This document shows, piece by piece, positions 33,519 to 41,485 of a stretch of DNA of 64,000 nt. Position 1 is the first letter of the stretch. Every line of letters begins with the position of its first letter. The notes below the pieces were generated by a model. The model made no database searches. It was not told the DNA's origin and was given only the letters and a program-made list of their open reading frames with translations. The translations under genes and the position numbers were made by a program. Origin of the DNA: Halpernia sp048269545 (lineage in GTDB: Bacteria; Bacteroidota; Bacteroidia; Flavobacteriales; Weeksellaceae); NCBI RefSeq assembly GCF_048269545.1, contig NZ_JBLXIJ010000004.1, forward strand, positions 113,671-177,670. Direction: 5' to 3'.

Positions 33519-36500
33519 TGGCAACACCATCATATATAGAAGACCACATCAGTCAAATCCCGGCATTGCAATTACTCATAAAAATGGGTTATCAATATTT
33601 GTCGCCAGATGAAGCTATGGATTTGCGTGGCGGTAGAACCAGTAATGTATTGCTTGAACCGATTTTGAAAAAGCAACTCGAAAAAATAAATAGCATACAA
33701 TACAAAGGCAAAGAGTTTTCTTTTTCAGAAAGCAACATCAATTCTGCTATTATTGCAATTAGGGAATTGCCTATTCAAGATGGTTTTATCAAAGCAAATC
33801 AGGATTTTTATGACCTAATTACTTTAGGTAAAAGTTTAGAACAAAGCATTTTAAACGATAAAAAAAGTTTCTCTTTTCAATACATTGATTGGAAAAATAT
33901 TGAAAATAATAGTTTCCATGTTTCGGAAGAATATGCTGTTTTGAGAAGTGAAAGAAATGATACTTATCGCCCAGATATTGTTTTGTTTATCAATGGAATT
34001 CCGATGGTGGTAATAGAATGTAAAAGCAATATAATAAAAGATCCGGTAAATGAAGCCATTTCCCAGCATTTAAGAAATCAACAGGAAGATGGAATAAGAA
34101 ATTTATATCAGTATTCTAATATCACAATGTCTTTGGCAGTAAACGAAGCCAGATATGCTACAACAGCAACCCACAAAGAATTTTGGAGTGTTTGGAAAGA
34201 AGTGTTCCGAACCAAAGAAGAAGGCGTGAATTACGGAGATGCCATCAGAAATTTGAAAAATAGTGAATTACCAAATACAGAAAGAACTGCTATTTTCAAT
34301 CAAAGGTTTAAAAATGTTCTGTATTATTTTAATCAATTAGAAAAAGAAGAAGTAATTGTTACAGAACAAGATAAACTCTTATTTAGTCTTTGTCAGAAAT
34401 ATAGAATTTTAGACCTTATTTTTAATTATATCGTTTATGATGATGGTATAAAGAAAATAGCAAGGTATCAACAATATTTTGCCATCAAAGAAACACTCAA
34501 AAAAATAAGTGTTCCAGATAAAACTGGAAAAAGAATTGGTGGTGTAATTTGGCATACACAAGGAAGCGGAAAATCTTTGACAATGGTGATGTTGGCTCAA
34601 ATGATTGCTTCTCAAAAAGACATTAAAAATCCCAAAATAATTTTAGTTACGGATAGAATTGATTTGAATACCCAAATCACAGAAACTTTCCAGAAATGCC
34701 ATTTAGAAGTTGAAGAAGCGCAAACAGGAAAACATTTGGTAGAACTAATCAACAGTTCAACAGATGCTGTGATTACTACTTTAATTCACAAATTTGAAGC
34801 AGCCATTAATCAAGAAAAAAATGGTTTTCCTTCGCCTAATATTTTTGTGCTGATTGATGAAGGACATAGAAGTCAATACGGAACTTTCAACGTGAAAATG
34901 CAAAAAGTTTTTCCAAATGCTTGTTTTGTTGCTTTTACTGGAACACCATTGATGAAAAAGGAAAAAAGCACTGCGGATAAATTTGGTGGTTTGATTGATG
35001 TATATTCTATAACCGATGCAGTAGAAGATAAAGCAGTTGTACCATTGCTTTATGAAGGTCGGCACAATATTATTGAGGTAAATGATAAACCATTAGACAC
35101 TTTTTTCGATAAAGTTTCAGAACCATTAACACCTTATGGAAAAGCAGCGCTCAAAAGAAAATACAGTTCTACCAATCAATTAAACAAAGCAGACCAAGTA
35201 ATCTATGCACGAGCGTGGGATATTAGTGAGCATTTTGCAGATAATATTCAAGGAACTGGATTTAAAGGTCAATTGGTTGCACCAAACAAAACTACTGCAA
35301 TCAAATACCGAGAATATTTAAAAGAAATCGGTAAAGTAAGTTGTGAAGTGCTAATTTCTGCACCAGATACGAGAGAGAATTACGAAGATGCTTTTGAAGA
35401 AAATGAAGATGTAGTGCTGAAGTTTTACAAAGCGATGATGAGTAAATACGGTAAACAATCCAATTACGAAAAATCTGTAATCAGCGCGTTTAAAAAACAA
35501 GAACAACCAGAGATAATAATCGTTGTAGATAAATTGTTGACTGGTTTTGATGCACCAAATAATCAGGTTTTATATGTTACCAGAGCTTTAAGAGAACATA
35601 CTTTGCTACAAGCAATTGCGAGGGTAAATAGAGTTGCACCAGGAAAAGAATATGGCTTCATCATTGATTATTTTGGCAATTTGGAAAATCTTGATAGTGC
35701 CTTGAATACTTATAGTGGTTTAGATGAATTCGACCAAGAAGAATTAGCCGGAACAATTATCAATATCAACAAAGAAATAGAAAAATTACCCCAAGCTCAC
35801 AGCGAACTTTGGGATTTGTTCAAAACCATAAAAAACAAATATGATGCAGAAGCTTTTTCTGAATTTCTAAATGATGAAAGCATTCGACATCTTTTTTATG
35901 AAAAACTATCCGCATTTGTACGATTGTTCAAATTGGCAATGGCATCCATTAATTTTAATGACATTAAAAATGAAAAAACAATTGATCGATATAAAAAGGA
36001 CAGTAAATTTTTCTTGCAATTAAGAATAGACGTAAAAAGAAGATATTTTGATGATATAGATATTTCTGCTTTTGAACCCCAAATTCAAAAATTGATTGAT
36101 AAACATATTTCCACAGAGGGAGAAATTTTAAAAATTACAGAACTCGTCAATATTTTTGATAAGGATAAAAGAGAAGAGGAAGTAGAAAAATTAACAGGAA
36201 AAGCAGCAAAAGCAGACCATATTGCAACCCGAACGGTAAAAGCGATCAACGTAAAAATGAATGAGGATCCTATCTTCTACAAAAATTTATCAACTTTAAT
36301 AAGAGAAGCAATTAGTGATTATCATCAACATAGAATTGATGAAGCTTTGTATCTGCAAAGAGCCAAAGAATATGAAAATCAATTTCTTACCGGGAAACAA
36401 AATAATGTTCCAAATGCGATAGAGGAAAAGCCAAATGCTATTGCATTTTATAACTTAATTAATGCGGTTTTAGAAGATAGTTTCAGCAACAATCCTGAAC

Positions 36501-36742
36501 CTAAAGAAGTACAAGCACAAACTGCAGTAGAAGTGGAAGAATGTATTAAAAGAAGCGTTTATGAGAATGAAACACTCATCATCGATTGGCAAACCAATAC
36601 AGAAATTGAAAAAGAAATAAAAAATAATCTAGATGATTTGCTTTTCGAAAAACAGCAACAGCATGACACGCAATTCTCTTTTGATAAAATTGATGAGTTG
36701 ATAGAGGAAGTAATAAAAATTGCAAAACTAAAATACGTTTAA
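33518..36742 (+). CDS. hsdR: Type I restriction endonuclease HsdR
   Basis: A 1074 aa motor and nuclease subunit. The N-terminal PD-(D/E)xK nuclease shows RPDIVLFINGIPMVVIECK. The superfamily 2 translocase follows with Walker A TQGSGKSLTM, the DEAD-like box DEGHRSQYG, motif III AFTGTP, and motif VI QAIARVNRVAPGK. A C-terminal helical domain binds the M/S complex. Length and motif order are complete, so it should be active. It is coupled to the PLD gene in front and to the metallopeptidase gene behind by one-base overlaps. Confidence 0.96.
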   Translation: MATPSYIEDHISQIPALQLLIKMGYQYLSPDEAMDLRGGRTSNVLLEPILKKQLEKINSIQYKGKEFSFSESNINSAIIAIRELPIQDGFIKANQDFYDLITLGKSLEQSILNDKKSFSFQYIDWKNIENNSFHVSEEYAVLRSERNDTYRPDIVLFINGIPMVVIECKSNIIKDPVNEAISQHLRNQQEDGIRNLYQYSNITMSLAVNEARYATTATHKEFWSVWKEVFRTKEEGVNYGDAIRNLKNSELPNTERTAIFNQRFKNVLYYFNQLEKEEVIVTEQDKLLFSLCQKYRILDLIFNYIVYDDGIKKIARYQQYFAIKETLKKISVPDKTGKRIGGVIWHTQGSGKSLTMVMLAQMIASQKDIKNPKIILVTDRIDLNTQITETFQKCHLEVEEAQTGKHLVELINSSTDAVITTLIHKFEAAINQEKNGFPSPNIFVLIDEGHRSQYGTFNVKMQKVFPNACFVAFTGTPLMKKEKSTADKFGGLIDVYSITDAVEDKAVVPLLYEGRHNIIEVNDKPLDTFFDKVSEPLTPYGKAALKRKYSSTNQLNKADQVIYARAWDISEHFADNIQGTGFKGQLVAPNKTTAIKYREYLKEIGKVSCEVLISAPDTRENYEDAFEENEDVVLKFYKAMMSKYGKQSNYEKSVISAFKKQEQPEIIIVVDKLLTGFDAPNNQVLYVTRALREHTLLQAIARVNRVAPGKEYGFIIDYFGNLENLDSALNTYSGLDEFDQEELAGTIININKEIEKLPQAHSELWDLFKTIKNKYDAEAFSEFLNDESIRHLFYEKLSAFVRLFKLAMASINFNDIKNEKTIDRYKKDSKFFLQLRIDVKRRYFDDIDISAFEPQIQKLIDKHISTEGEILKITELVNIFDKDKREEEVEKLTGKAAKADHIATRTVKAINVKMNEDPIFYKNLSTLIREAISDYHQHRIDEALYLQRAKEYENQFLTGKQNNVPNAIEEKPNAIAFYNLINAVLEDSFSNNPEPKEVQAQTAVEVEECIKRSVYENETLIIDWQTNTEIEKEIKNNLDDLLFEKQQQHDTQFSFDKIDELIEEVIKIAKLKYV

Positions 36743-37452
36743 TGCAAAATGCAATTCACCAAATAGTTTACGGTAGCAAAAACATTACATATAATTTGAC
36801 TTTTGCAACTAGAACATCATTAGGAATAAAAGTTAATCCTGATGGTTTAGTATCTGTTGTCGCACCAGATAATGCAAGTATTGAAGAAATCAATAAAAAA
36901 GTGAAATCTAAAGCAAAATGGATTTTGAAACAACAAGCTTTCTTTCATAGTTATTTGCCAAACACCCCAAAACGTTATTTTATAAATGGAGAAACCCATT
37001 TGTATTTGGGAAGACAATATAAATTGCAAATCATTGAAGCTTCTGTAGATGAGATAAAAATTTTTAGAGGTGCATTGATTATGAAAACAAAAAAAAACAA
37101 TCCAGAATATTTAGAAAAGAAACTAAATGAATGGTATAAGGAAAAAGCAAACATTCATTTTTATGAATTATTAAAAATTTCATTAGAAAAATTCAAAAAA
37201 TATAGGATAGAAAACCCTGTTTTAGAAATTAGGTTAATGAAGAAACGTTGGGGAAGCTGCACTGCCGAAAGTAAAATAATACTAAATACAGAATTAATAA
37301 AAGCACCGAAAGGAAGCATAGAATATGTAATTACCCACGAATTGTGCCACCTAATACACCACAATCACAACAAAAAATTCTATGATCTACAAAACAAATT
37401 ATCTCCAGATTGGATGAAATGGAAAGAGAAATTGGAGCAAGTGCTTTCGTGA
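36742..37452 (+). CDS. YgjP-like (DUF45) M48-type metallopeptidase
   Basis: A 236 aa zinc peptidase-like protein: KKRWGSCTAESKIILNTELI followed by the HExxH motif HELCH (199-203) with further His at 206-209 as third ligand. Genes of this family commonly close type I restriction operons, where their role is not understood. It overlaps the hsdR stop by one base. It is the last gene on this strand in the island. Confidence 0.9.
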   Translation: MQNAIHQIVYGSKNITYNLTFATRTSLGIKVNPDGLVSVVAPDNASIEEINKKVKSKAKWILKQQAFFHSYLPNTPKRYFINGETHLYLGRQYKLQIIEASVDEIKIFRGALIMKTKKNNPEYLEKKLNEWYKEKANIHFYELLKISLEKFKKYRIENPVLEIRLMKKRWGSCTAESKIILNTELIKAPKGSIEYVITHELCHLIHHNHNKKFYDLQNKLSPDWMKWKEKLEQVLS

Positions 37453-37501
37453 ATTTCATTAGAATTGCTTTTAAGTACTTGTTTCAGAAATGATTATTAA
37501 A

Positions 37502-38149
37502 TCATTCTATATACCTCTTTTTCCCCAAAATAATTTCATCAATCTGATAATCAAGTAAATTTACTTCATCGAAAATGTTGATTTTACCTTCATATTTTGC
37601 TTTATCAATTGCAAATTTTCGGTAAGAGTTATAAACACCGCTTTTTAACTGAATGGAAATTTCCATCTTGTTATTTTCTAATTGGTAGTAAATTGCATCA
37701 ACATAGAGATAATCATTCCCAATTTTTGCTTTAATAAAGGGAAATTGAAAACTATCTCCTTTGTTTGGAATAGTTTTTAAACTTATTGTAAAGATTTGAT
37801 ATTCATCAAAATGTGAGCAAAGCAAGTCAACCTGTATCTCATTTACACAGCAAAAAAGTTCTGGTTTTTCTTCGTTTAGAAGTATAATATCATTGTAGAT
37901 TTCTTTTAACCATTTCGAAATTTTAACCATGCTAAAACCAGTCAATTTTGAAATTTTTGTAATATTTATATTTTGATCGTCATTAAAAAATTCTTTTTCA
38001 AGAAGCAATTTCAAAAATTCATTGTACTGTTTTCTATTATCTTCATATAGCAATTTTTCAGAATAAATTGTCATGGAACTCAAACTAAATAAATATTCTA
38101 AAGTAGTAGCAGTGTGGTTAATTGAAGGTTTGTCTTTTCTTCTTCCCAT
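37502..38149 (-). CDS. HTH-containing protein of unknown function at island right end
   Basis: I do not recognise the family. The 215 aa product has a likely helix-turn-helix at about residues 62-88 (ITKISKLTGFSMVKISKWLKEIY) and a C-terminal beta-rich part (FIKAKIGNDYLYVDAIYYQLENNKMEISIQLKSGVYNSYRK). It is convergent with the restriction operon and lies last before the right att site, a usual place for an element regulator or directionality gene. An inverted repeat AAACTGTA/TACAGTTT (38229-38254) lies upstream. Confidence 0.6.
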   Translation of the reverse strand: MGRRKDKPSINHTATTLEYLFSLSSMTIYSEKLLYEDNRKQYNEFLKLLLEKEFFNDDQNINITKISKLTGFSMVKISKWLKEIYNDIILLNEEKPELFCCVNEIQVDLLCSHFDEYQIFTISLKTIPNKGDSFQFPFIKAKIGNDYLYVDAIYYQLENNKMEISIQLKSGVYNSYRKFAIDKAKYEGKINIFDEVNLLDYQIDEIILGKKRYIE

Positions 38150-38228
38150 TTTTGTTTTAAAATTAAAGAAAAATTTTGTTTTCGATCACAGGTAAATTGA
38201 GAAATACTATGGATTTACGGGACAGATT

Positions 38229-38254
38229 AAACTGTATTCTAAAGTGTACAGTTT
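38229..38254. promoter_or_regulatory. Inverted repeat upstream of right-end HTH gene
   Basis: AAACTGTA (38229-38236) and TACAGTTT (38247-38254) are perfect 8-bp arms with a 10-bp spacer, 80 bp upstream of the HTH start. It is a candidate operator. Confidence 0.4.
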
Positions 38255-38313
38255 GTTATAAAATAAATGCATTTTAGATAGATTAAAAAAAATGTTCTAA
38301 ACTAAAATAAAAA

Positions 38314-38332
38314 TGCGGACAAATTGCGGACA
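38314..38332 (+). repeat. 19-bp direct repeat, right copy
   Basis: Identical, in the same orientation, to 10393-10411. It lies 58 bp inside the right att core and is a probable integrase arm site. Confidence 0.7.
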
Positions 38333-38353
38333 GATTACAACCTATAAAAACGT

Positions 38354-38389
38354 AAAACGCTGCTAATCAAAAGATTAACAGCGTTTTTT
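38354..38389. terminator. Bidirectional terminator supplied by the island, next to tRNA-Leu
   Basis: A 15-bp stem with one mismatch (38354-38368 with 38373-38387), loop AAAA, flanked by A and T runs. It sits directly at the tRNA 3' end. It resembles the hairpin at 10204-10240, sharing GATTAACAG and the T-run, so the element restores a terminator for the tRNA it interrupts. Confidence 0.75.
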
Positions 38390-38403
38390 GTACCCGGTGC
38401 CGG
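38390..38403. repeat. Right attachment site within tRNA-Leu
   Basis: GTACCCGGTGCCGG matches 10242-10255 exactly. It covers the discriminator base, the 3' acceptor strand and part of the T stem of the tRNA. Confidence 0.88.
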
Positions 38404-38472
38404 AATCGAACCGGCACATCGTGAGATACTAGAGTTTGAGTCTAGCGCGTCTACCAATTCCGCCAACCGGGC
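38391..38472 (-). tRNA. tRNA-Leu(CAA)
   Basis: 82 nt without encoded CCA. Acceptor strands GCCCGGT and ACCGGGT pair with one G-U. The D arm contains GGTAGAC. The anticodon stem CTAGA/TCTAG has the loop CTCAAAC with anticodon CAA (reads UUG). A long variable arm, as in class II tRNAs, and the T arm GCCGG-TTCGATT-CCGGC follow. Its 3' end is the integration site of the island, and the gene stays intact. Confidence 0.95.
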
Positions 38473-38488
38473 TTTTTAAATTGGTGTG

Positions 38489-38496
38489 CAAATATA
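38489..38496 (-). promoter_or_regulatory. -7 box of tRNA-Leu promoter
   Basis: On the minus strand TATATTTG lies 16 bp before the tRNA 5' end and fits TAnnTTTG. Confidence 0.55.
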
Positions 38497-38675
38497 GTAT
38501 TATTATTTATTTTTGAAAGAATTCAAAAGAAATATTTTAAAATTTCCTTCTCTGAGATAAATAGAAAAATCAAATTTTTAAGAATCCGAAGACTAATTAA
38601 TTTTTTTCTCACAGATTAAAAAGATTGAACAGGTTTATTTTAATAAAACTAAAACCTAATCCCTACAAACTAACT

Positions 38676-39443
38676 CTAAAATTTAATTTCCAAACCATCA
38701 TAAGCTAAAAAAATATTATCTGGTAATTCTTTTTGAACTTCATCATGCAACCCAAATTCATGACTAATATGAATTAAATAAATTTTATTTGGTTTTAAAC
38801 TTTCATTTAATATTAAGATTTCGGGTAAAATAAAATGAGAAATATGAGTTGGTGATTTTCTGAGACAATTTATTATTAAAACATCTAAATTTCGCAAAAG
38901 TGGTAAAGTAGTTTTTGGGAAAAAACTGGCATCTGTAATGTAACACAGATTTTTAATTTTAAAACCGAGAATTGGAAGTTTGTAATGCAGAACAGGAATT
39001 GGCGTGATTTCTACATTTTCTACAACAAATTTATTTTCTCCAATTTCATGCATTTCAAAAGATGGCGCACCTGGATATTTTATTTCAGCAAAAGCGTAGG
39101 AAAATATAGTTTTAATTTTATTTGCTACTCTGGGTAAAGCATAAATCGGCATATCCTTTTTATTTCGGAAAATAATCGGGCGTAAATCGTCTAAGCCAAT
39201 TACATGATCTGTGTGTTCATGGGAAATAAGAACTGCATCAATGTGGGATTCATCATTAGATAGCATTTGTTGACGAAAATCTGGACCACAATCTATCAAT
39301 ATTTTTTTGCCAAAATCTGAGGTGATTAAAGCAGAAGTTCGTAAACGTTTATCTTTAAAATTAGAAGAAGTGCAAACCTCGTCTTTACAGCCAATTACAG
39401 GAACACCTTGCGAAGTACCAGTTCCTAAAAATTTCAACTTCAT
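38676..39443 (-). CDS. MBL-fold metallo-hydrolase (PhnP-like)
   Basis: A 255 aa beta-lactamase-fold hydrolase. It begins MKLKFLGTGTSQGVPVIGC, which fixes the start at 39443 (an upstream in-frame ATG adds 21 residues of no similarity). The metal motif is SHEHTDHVIGLDDL, with further ligands in PVLHY, CYITDASFF and HISHEFGLHDE. The pattern fits cyclic phosphodiesterase PhnP and related hydrolases, but no phosphonate genes are nearby. It is divergent from the next gene with a 50-bp gap. Confidence 0.87.
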   Translation of the reverse strand: MKLKFLGTGTSQGVPVIGCKDEVCTSSNFKDKRLRTSALITSDFGKKILIDCGPDFRQQMLSNDESHIDAVLISHEHTDHVIGLDDLRPIIFRNKKDMPIYALPRVANKIKTIFSYAFAEIKYPGAPSFEMHEIGENKFVVENVEITPIPVLHYKLPILGFKIKNLCYITDASFFPKTTLPLLRNLDVLIINCLRKSPTHISHFILPEILILNESLKPNKIYLIHISHEFGLHDEVQKELPDNIFLAYDGLEIKF

Positions 39444-39497
39444 TGTTTTTGAGGTTGGTTTTATTTTGGTAAATTTACAAAAATTTAAATGTAAGTG

Positions 39498-40925
39498 ATG
39501 ACGCAAAAATTAACACCGAAACAGAAGGCTTTAGCAATTAATTTAGACTCCTCTATTTACGGTACTTTTGCAGAAATTGGAGCTGGACAAGAAACCGTTC
39601 GGCATTTTTTTCGCGCAGGTGGCGCTTCTAATACCATTGCAAAAGCGATGTCTGCTTATGACAAAGATTTTAGCGATGCCATTTATGGAAAAGAACATAA
39701 AAATCGATATGTAACACAACAACGCTTGCGAAAAATGTTGCGCTATGAAGTTTCTCTAATTGAAGAACGTTTGGAACGAGAATCTAATCCTGGAAAACGC
39801 TATTTTTCTTACGCAAATACAGTTACAACCATTAATTTTGATAAAACCATGAAAGGTCATGGTTGGGTGGGAATTCGTTTTCAAACGACAGAAGATGAGG
39901 ATTATAATGAGATTGTAATTCATGTAAAATTTATTGATAATGATGCGACGCTTCAACAAGAAACTTTGGGAAGTTTGGGTGTGAATTTAATTTACGGCGC
40001 TTATCATTACAGCGATAATCCAAGAAAATTACTCGAATCTTTATACGATGATATTGCTTTAGATAAGCTGGAAATTGATATGATTGATTTTAGTGGACCA
40101 TGTTTTCGCTATGTTGAAAACCGTTTGATGAGTTTGCAATTGGTGAAATTGGGAATGACAGAAGCTGTGATTTTTAATTCTGAAGGCAATAATATGTTAC
40201 CTGCAGATGTACTTTATAAAAAAAATATTTTTGCGGTTCGTGGTAGTTTTCGCCCAGTAACTTTGGTAAACATTGATATGTTTGAAAACGGATTGGAAAT
40301 GTTTTTAAAAGATGCCAATTGTGAAAAGAAAGAAACTGAAGTTTTGTTTGAAATAACAATTTCCAATTTACGCGCTTTTGGTGATATTGATGAACGGGAT
40401 TTTCTTGATAGAGTAGATGTTTTAGCGAAATTAGGTTACAATATTTTGATATCTAATTTCTCAGAATATTACAGAATGGTAGAATATTTTGCAACATTTA
40501 CTAATAAATATATTGGTGTTGCAATGGGCGTTAATAATCTTTTAGATGTTTTTGATGAGGAATATTACAAAAATCTTTCGGGTGGAATTTTAGAGGCTTT
40601 TGGTAAATTTTTCCGCAAAGATATGCGTGTTTATCTTTATCCCTACAAAGATCCCATCACGCACGAACTTTTAACATCTAATAATTTAAAAGTAAATACC
40701 AATTTGAAAGAATTGTATAAATATTTTAAAATTAATGATAGAATTGTAGATATTGTAAATTATAATCCAGATTATTCTGAAATATATTCCCGTGAAATCT
40801 TAAAGAAAATCTCTCATAATGAAAAAGGATGGGAATCTCAAGTTCCTGATGGTGTTGCCGAAATTATAAAAGAACGCGGTATGTTCGGTTATAAAGAAGA
40901 AGTAACCTTTGAAGAATATACTTAA
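39498..40925 (+). CDS. Conserved Bacteroidetes protein of unknown function
   Basis: A 475 aa soluble protein, conserved in flavobacteria, where it has carried doubtful names such as TonB-dependent receptor or nicotinate-nucleotide adenylyltransferase. I see no signal peptide, plug or barrel and no HxGH motif, so neither label is supported. Features include SSIYGTFAEIGAGQETVRHFFRAGGASNTIAKAMSAYDK and a middle region that looks alpha/beta. The start is MTQKLTPKQ at 39498; an ATG directly before it is equally possible. The GAF gene follows after 11 bp. Confidence 0.7.
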   Translation: MTQKLTPKQKALAINLDSSIYGTFAEIGAGQETVRHFFRAGGASNTIAKAMSAYDKDFSDAIYGKEHKNRYVTQQRLRKMLRYEVSLIEERLERESNPGKRYFSYANTVTTINFDKTMKGHGWVGIRFQTTEDEDYNEIVIHVKFIDNDATLQQETLGSLGVNLIYGAYHYSDNPRKLLESLYDDIALDKLEIDMIDFSGPCFRYVENRLMSLQLVKLGMTEAVIFNSEGNNMLPADVLYKKNIFAVRGSFRPVTLVNIDMFENGLEMFLKDANCEKKETEVLFEITISNLRAFGDIDERDFLDRVDVLAKLGYNILISNFSEYYRMVEYFATFTNKYIGVAMGVNNLLDVFDEEYYKNLSGGILEAFGKFFRKDMRVYLYPYKDPITHELLTSNNLKVNTNLKELYKYFKINDRIVDIVNYNPDYSEIYSREILKKISHNEKGWESQVPDGVAEIIKERGMFGYKEEVTFEEYT

Positions 40926-40936
40926 AAATTAAAAAA

Positions 40937-41386
40937 ATGTCTGATATAAAAAAACGACTTTCCTCCATATTAGAAAGTCCGAAACAAAGCACAGAAGAAA
41001 AACTACAAAAAGTTTGTCAATTATTAGATCAAGAAATTTCTTATTTTAATTGGACGGGTTTTTATTTTAAAAATGGCGATAAAAATGAATTGAAACTTGG
41101 TCCATTTGTAGGCGCACCAACTGATCATATTATTATTCCTTATGGAAAAGGAATTTGCGGGCAAGTCGCAGTTTCAAACGAAACTTTTGTTGTACCAGAT
41201 GTTTATGCGCAAGAAAATTATCTGTCTTGTTCAATCGATACTAAAGCTGAAATTGTAGTTCCTATTTTTAAAAATGGAGAGAATATTGGCCAAATTGATA
41301 TTGATTCTCACAAAATAAATCCATTCACAGAAGAGGATAAAGAAATGTTGCAATGGCTTTGTGAGGAAATAGGAAAAATTATTTAA
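40937..41386 (+). CDS. GAF-domain protein, free methionine-R-sulfoxide reductase type
   Basis: A 149 aa single GAF domain matching fRMsr, which reduces free methionine-(R)-sulfoxide. FNWTGFYF, LGPFVGAPTDH, IPYGKGICG (Cys74) and NYLSC (Cys98) align with E. coli Cys94 and Cys118, the same 24 residues apart; EIVVPIF and IGQIDIDSH complete the family pattern. The position of E. coli Cys84 is His64 here, so one of the three usual cysteines is missing. It is likely an antioxidant repair enzyme and probably co-transcribed with the gene before it. Confidence 0.8.
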   Translation: MSDIKKRLSSILESPKQSTEEKLQKVCQLLDQEISYFNWTGFYFKNGDKNELKLGPFVGAPTDHIIIPYGKGICGQVAVSNETFVVPDVYAQENYLSCSIDTKAEIVVPIFKNGENIGQIDIDSHKINPFTEEDKEMLQWLCEEIGKII

Positions 41387-41485
41387 CTTTATTTAACTAT
41401 TGTGTTGCAAATTTTTCGCATTTAGTAAATTTCATATTTAAATCTGCTTAATTTGTAAATTCTGCGAGATTTTTTTTGTAAATAT

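Larger units (their letters stand above)
10242..38390. mobile_element. Integrated plasmid-like genomic island in tRNA-Leu(CAA)
   Basis: About 28 kb bounded by a 14-bp direct repeat, the 3' end of tRNA-Leu (10242-10255 and 38390-38403). The intact tRNA lies outside the right end. A tyrosine integrase lies just inside the left end, and an identical 19-bp repeat lies inside both ends. It carries a Rep protein with an iteron origin, metal-resistance cargo and a type I restriction locus with accessory genes. No relaxase, coupling protein or type IV secretion gene is seen, so it is an integrated plasmid or an element mobilised in trans rather than a full ICE. Confidence 0.88.
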
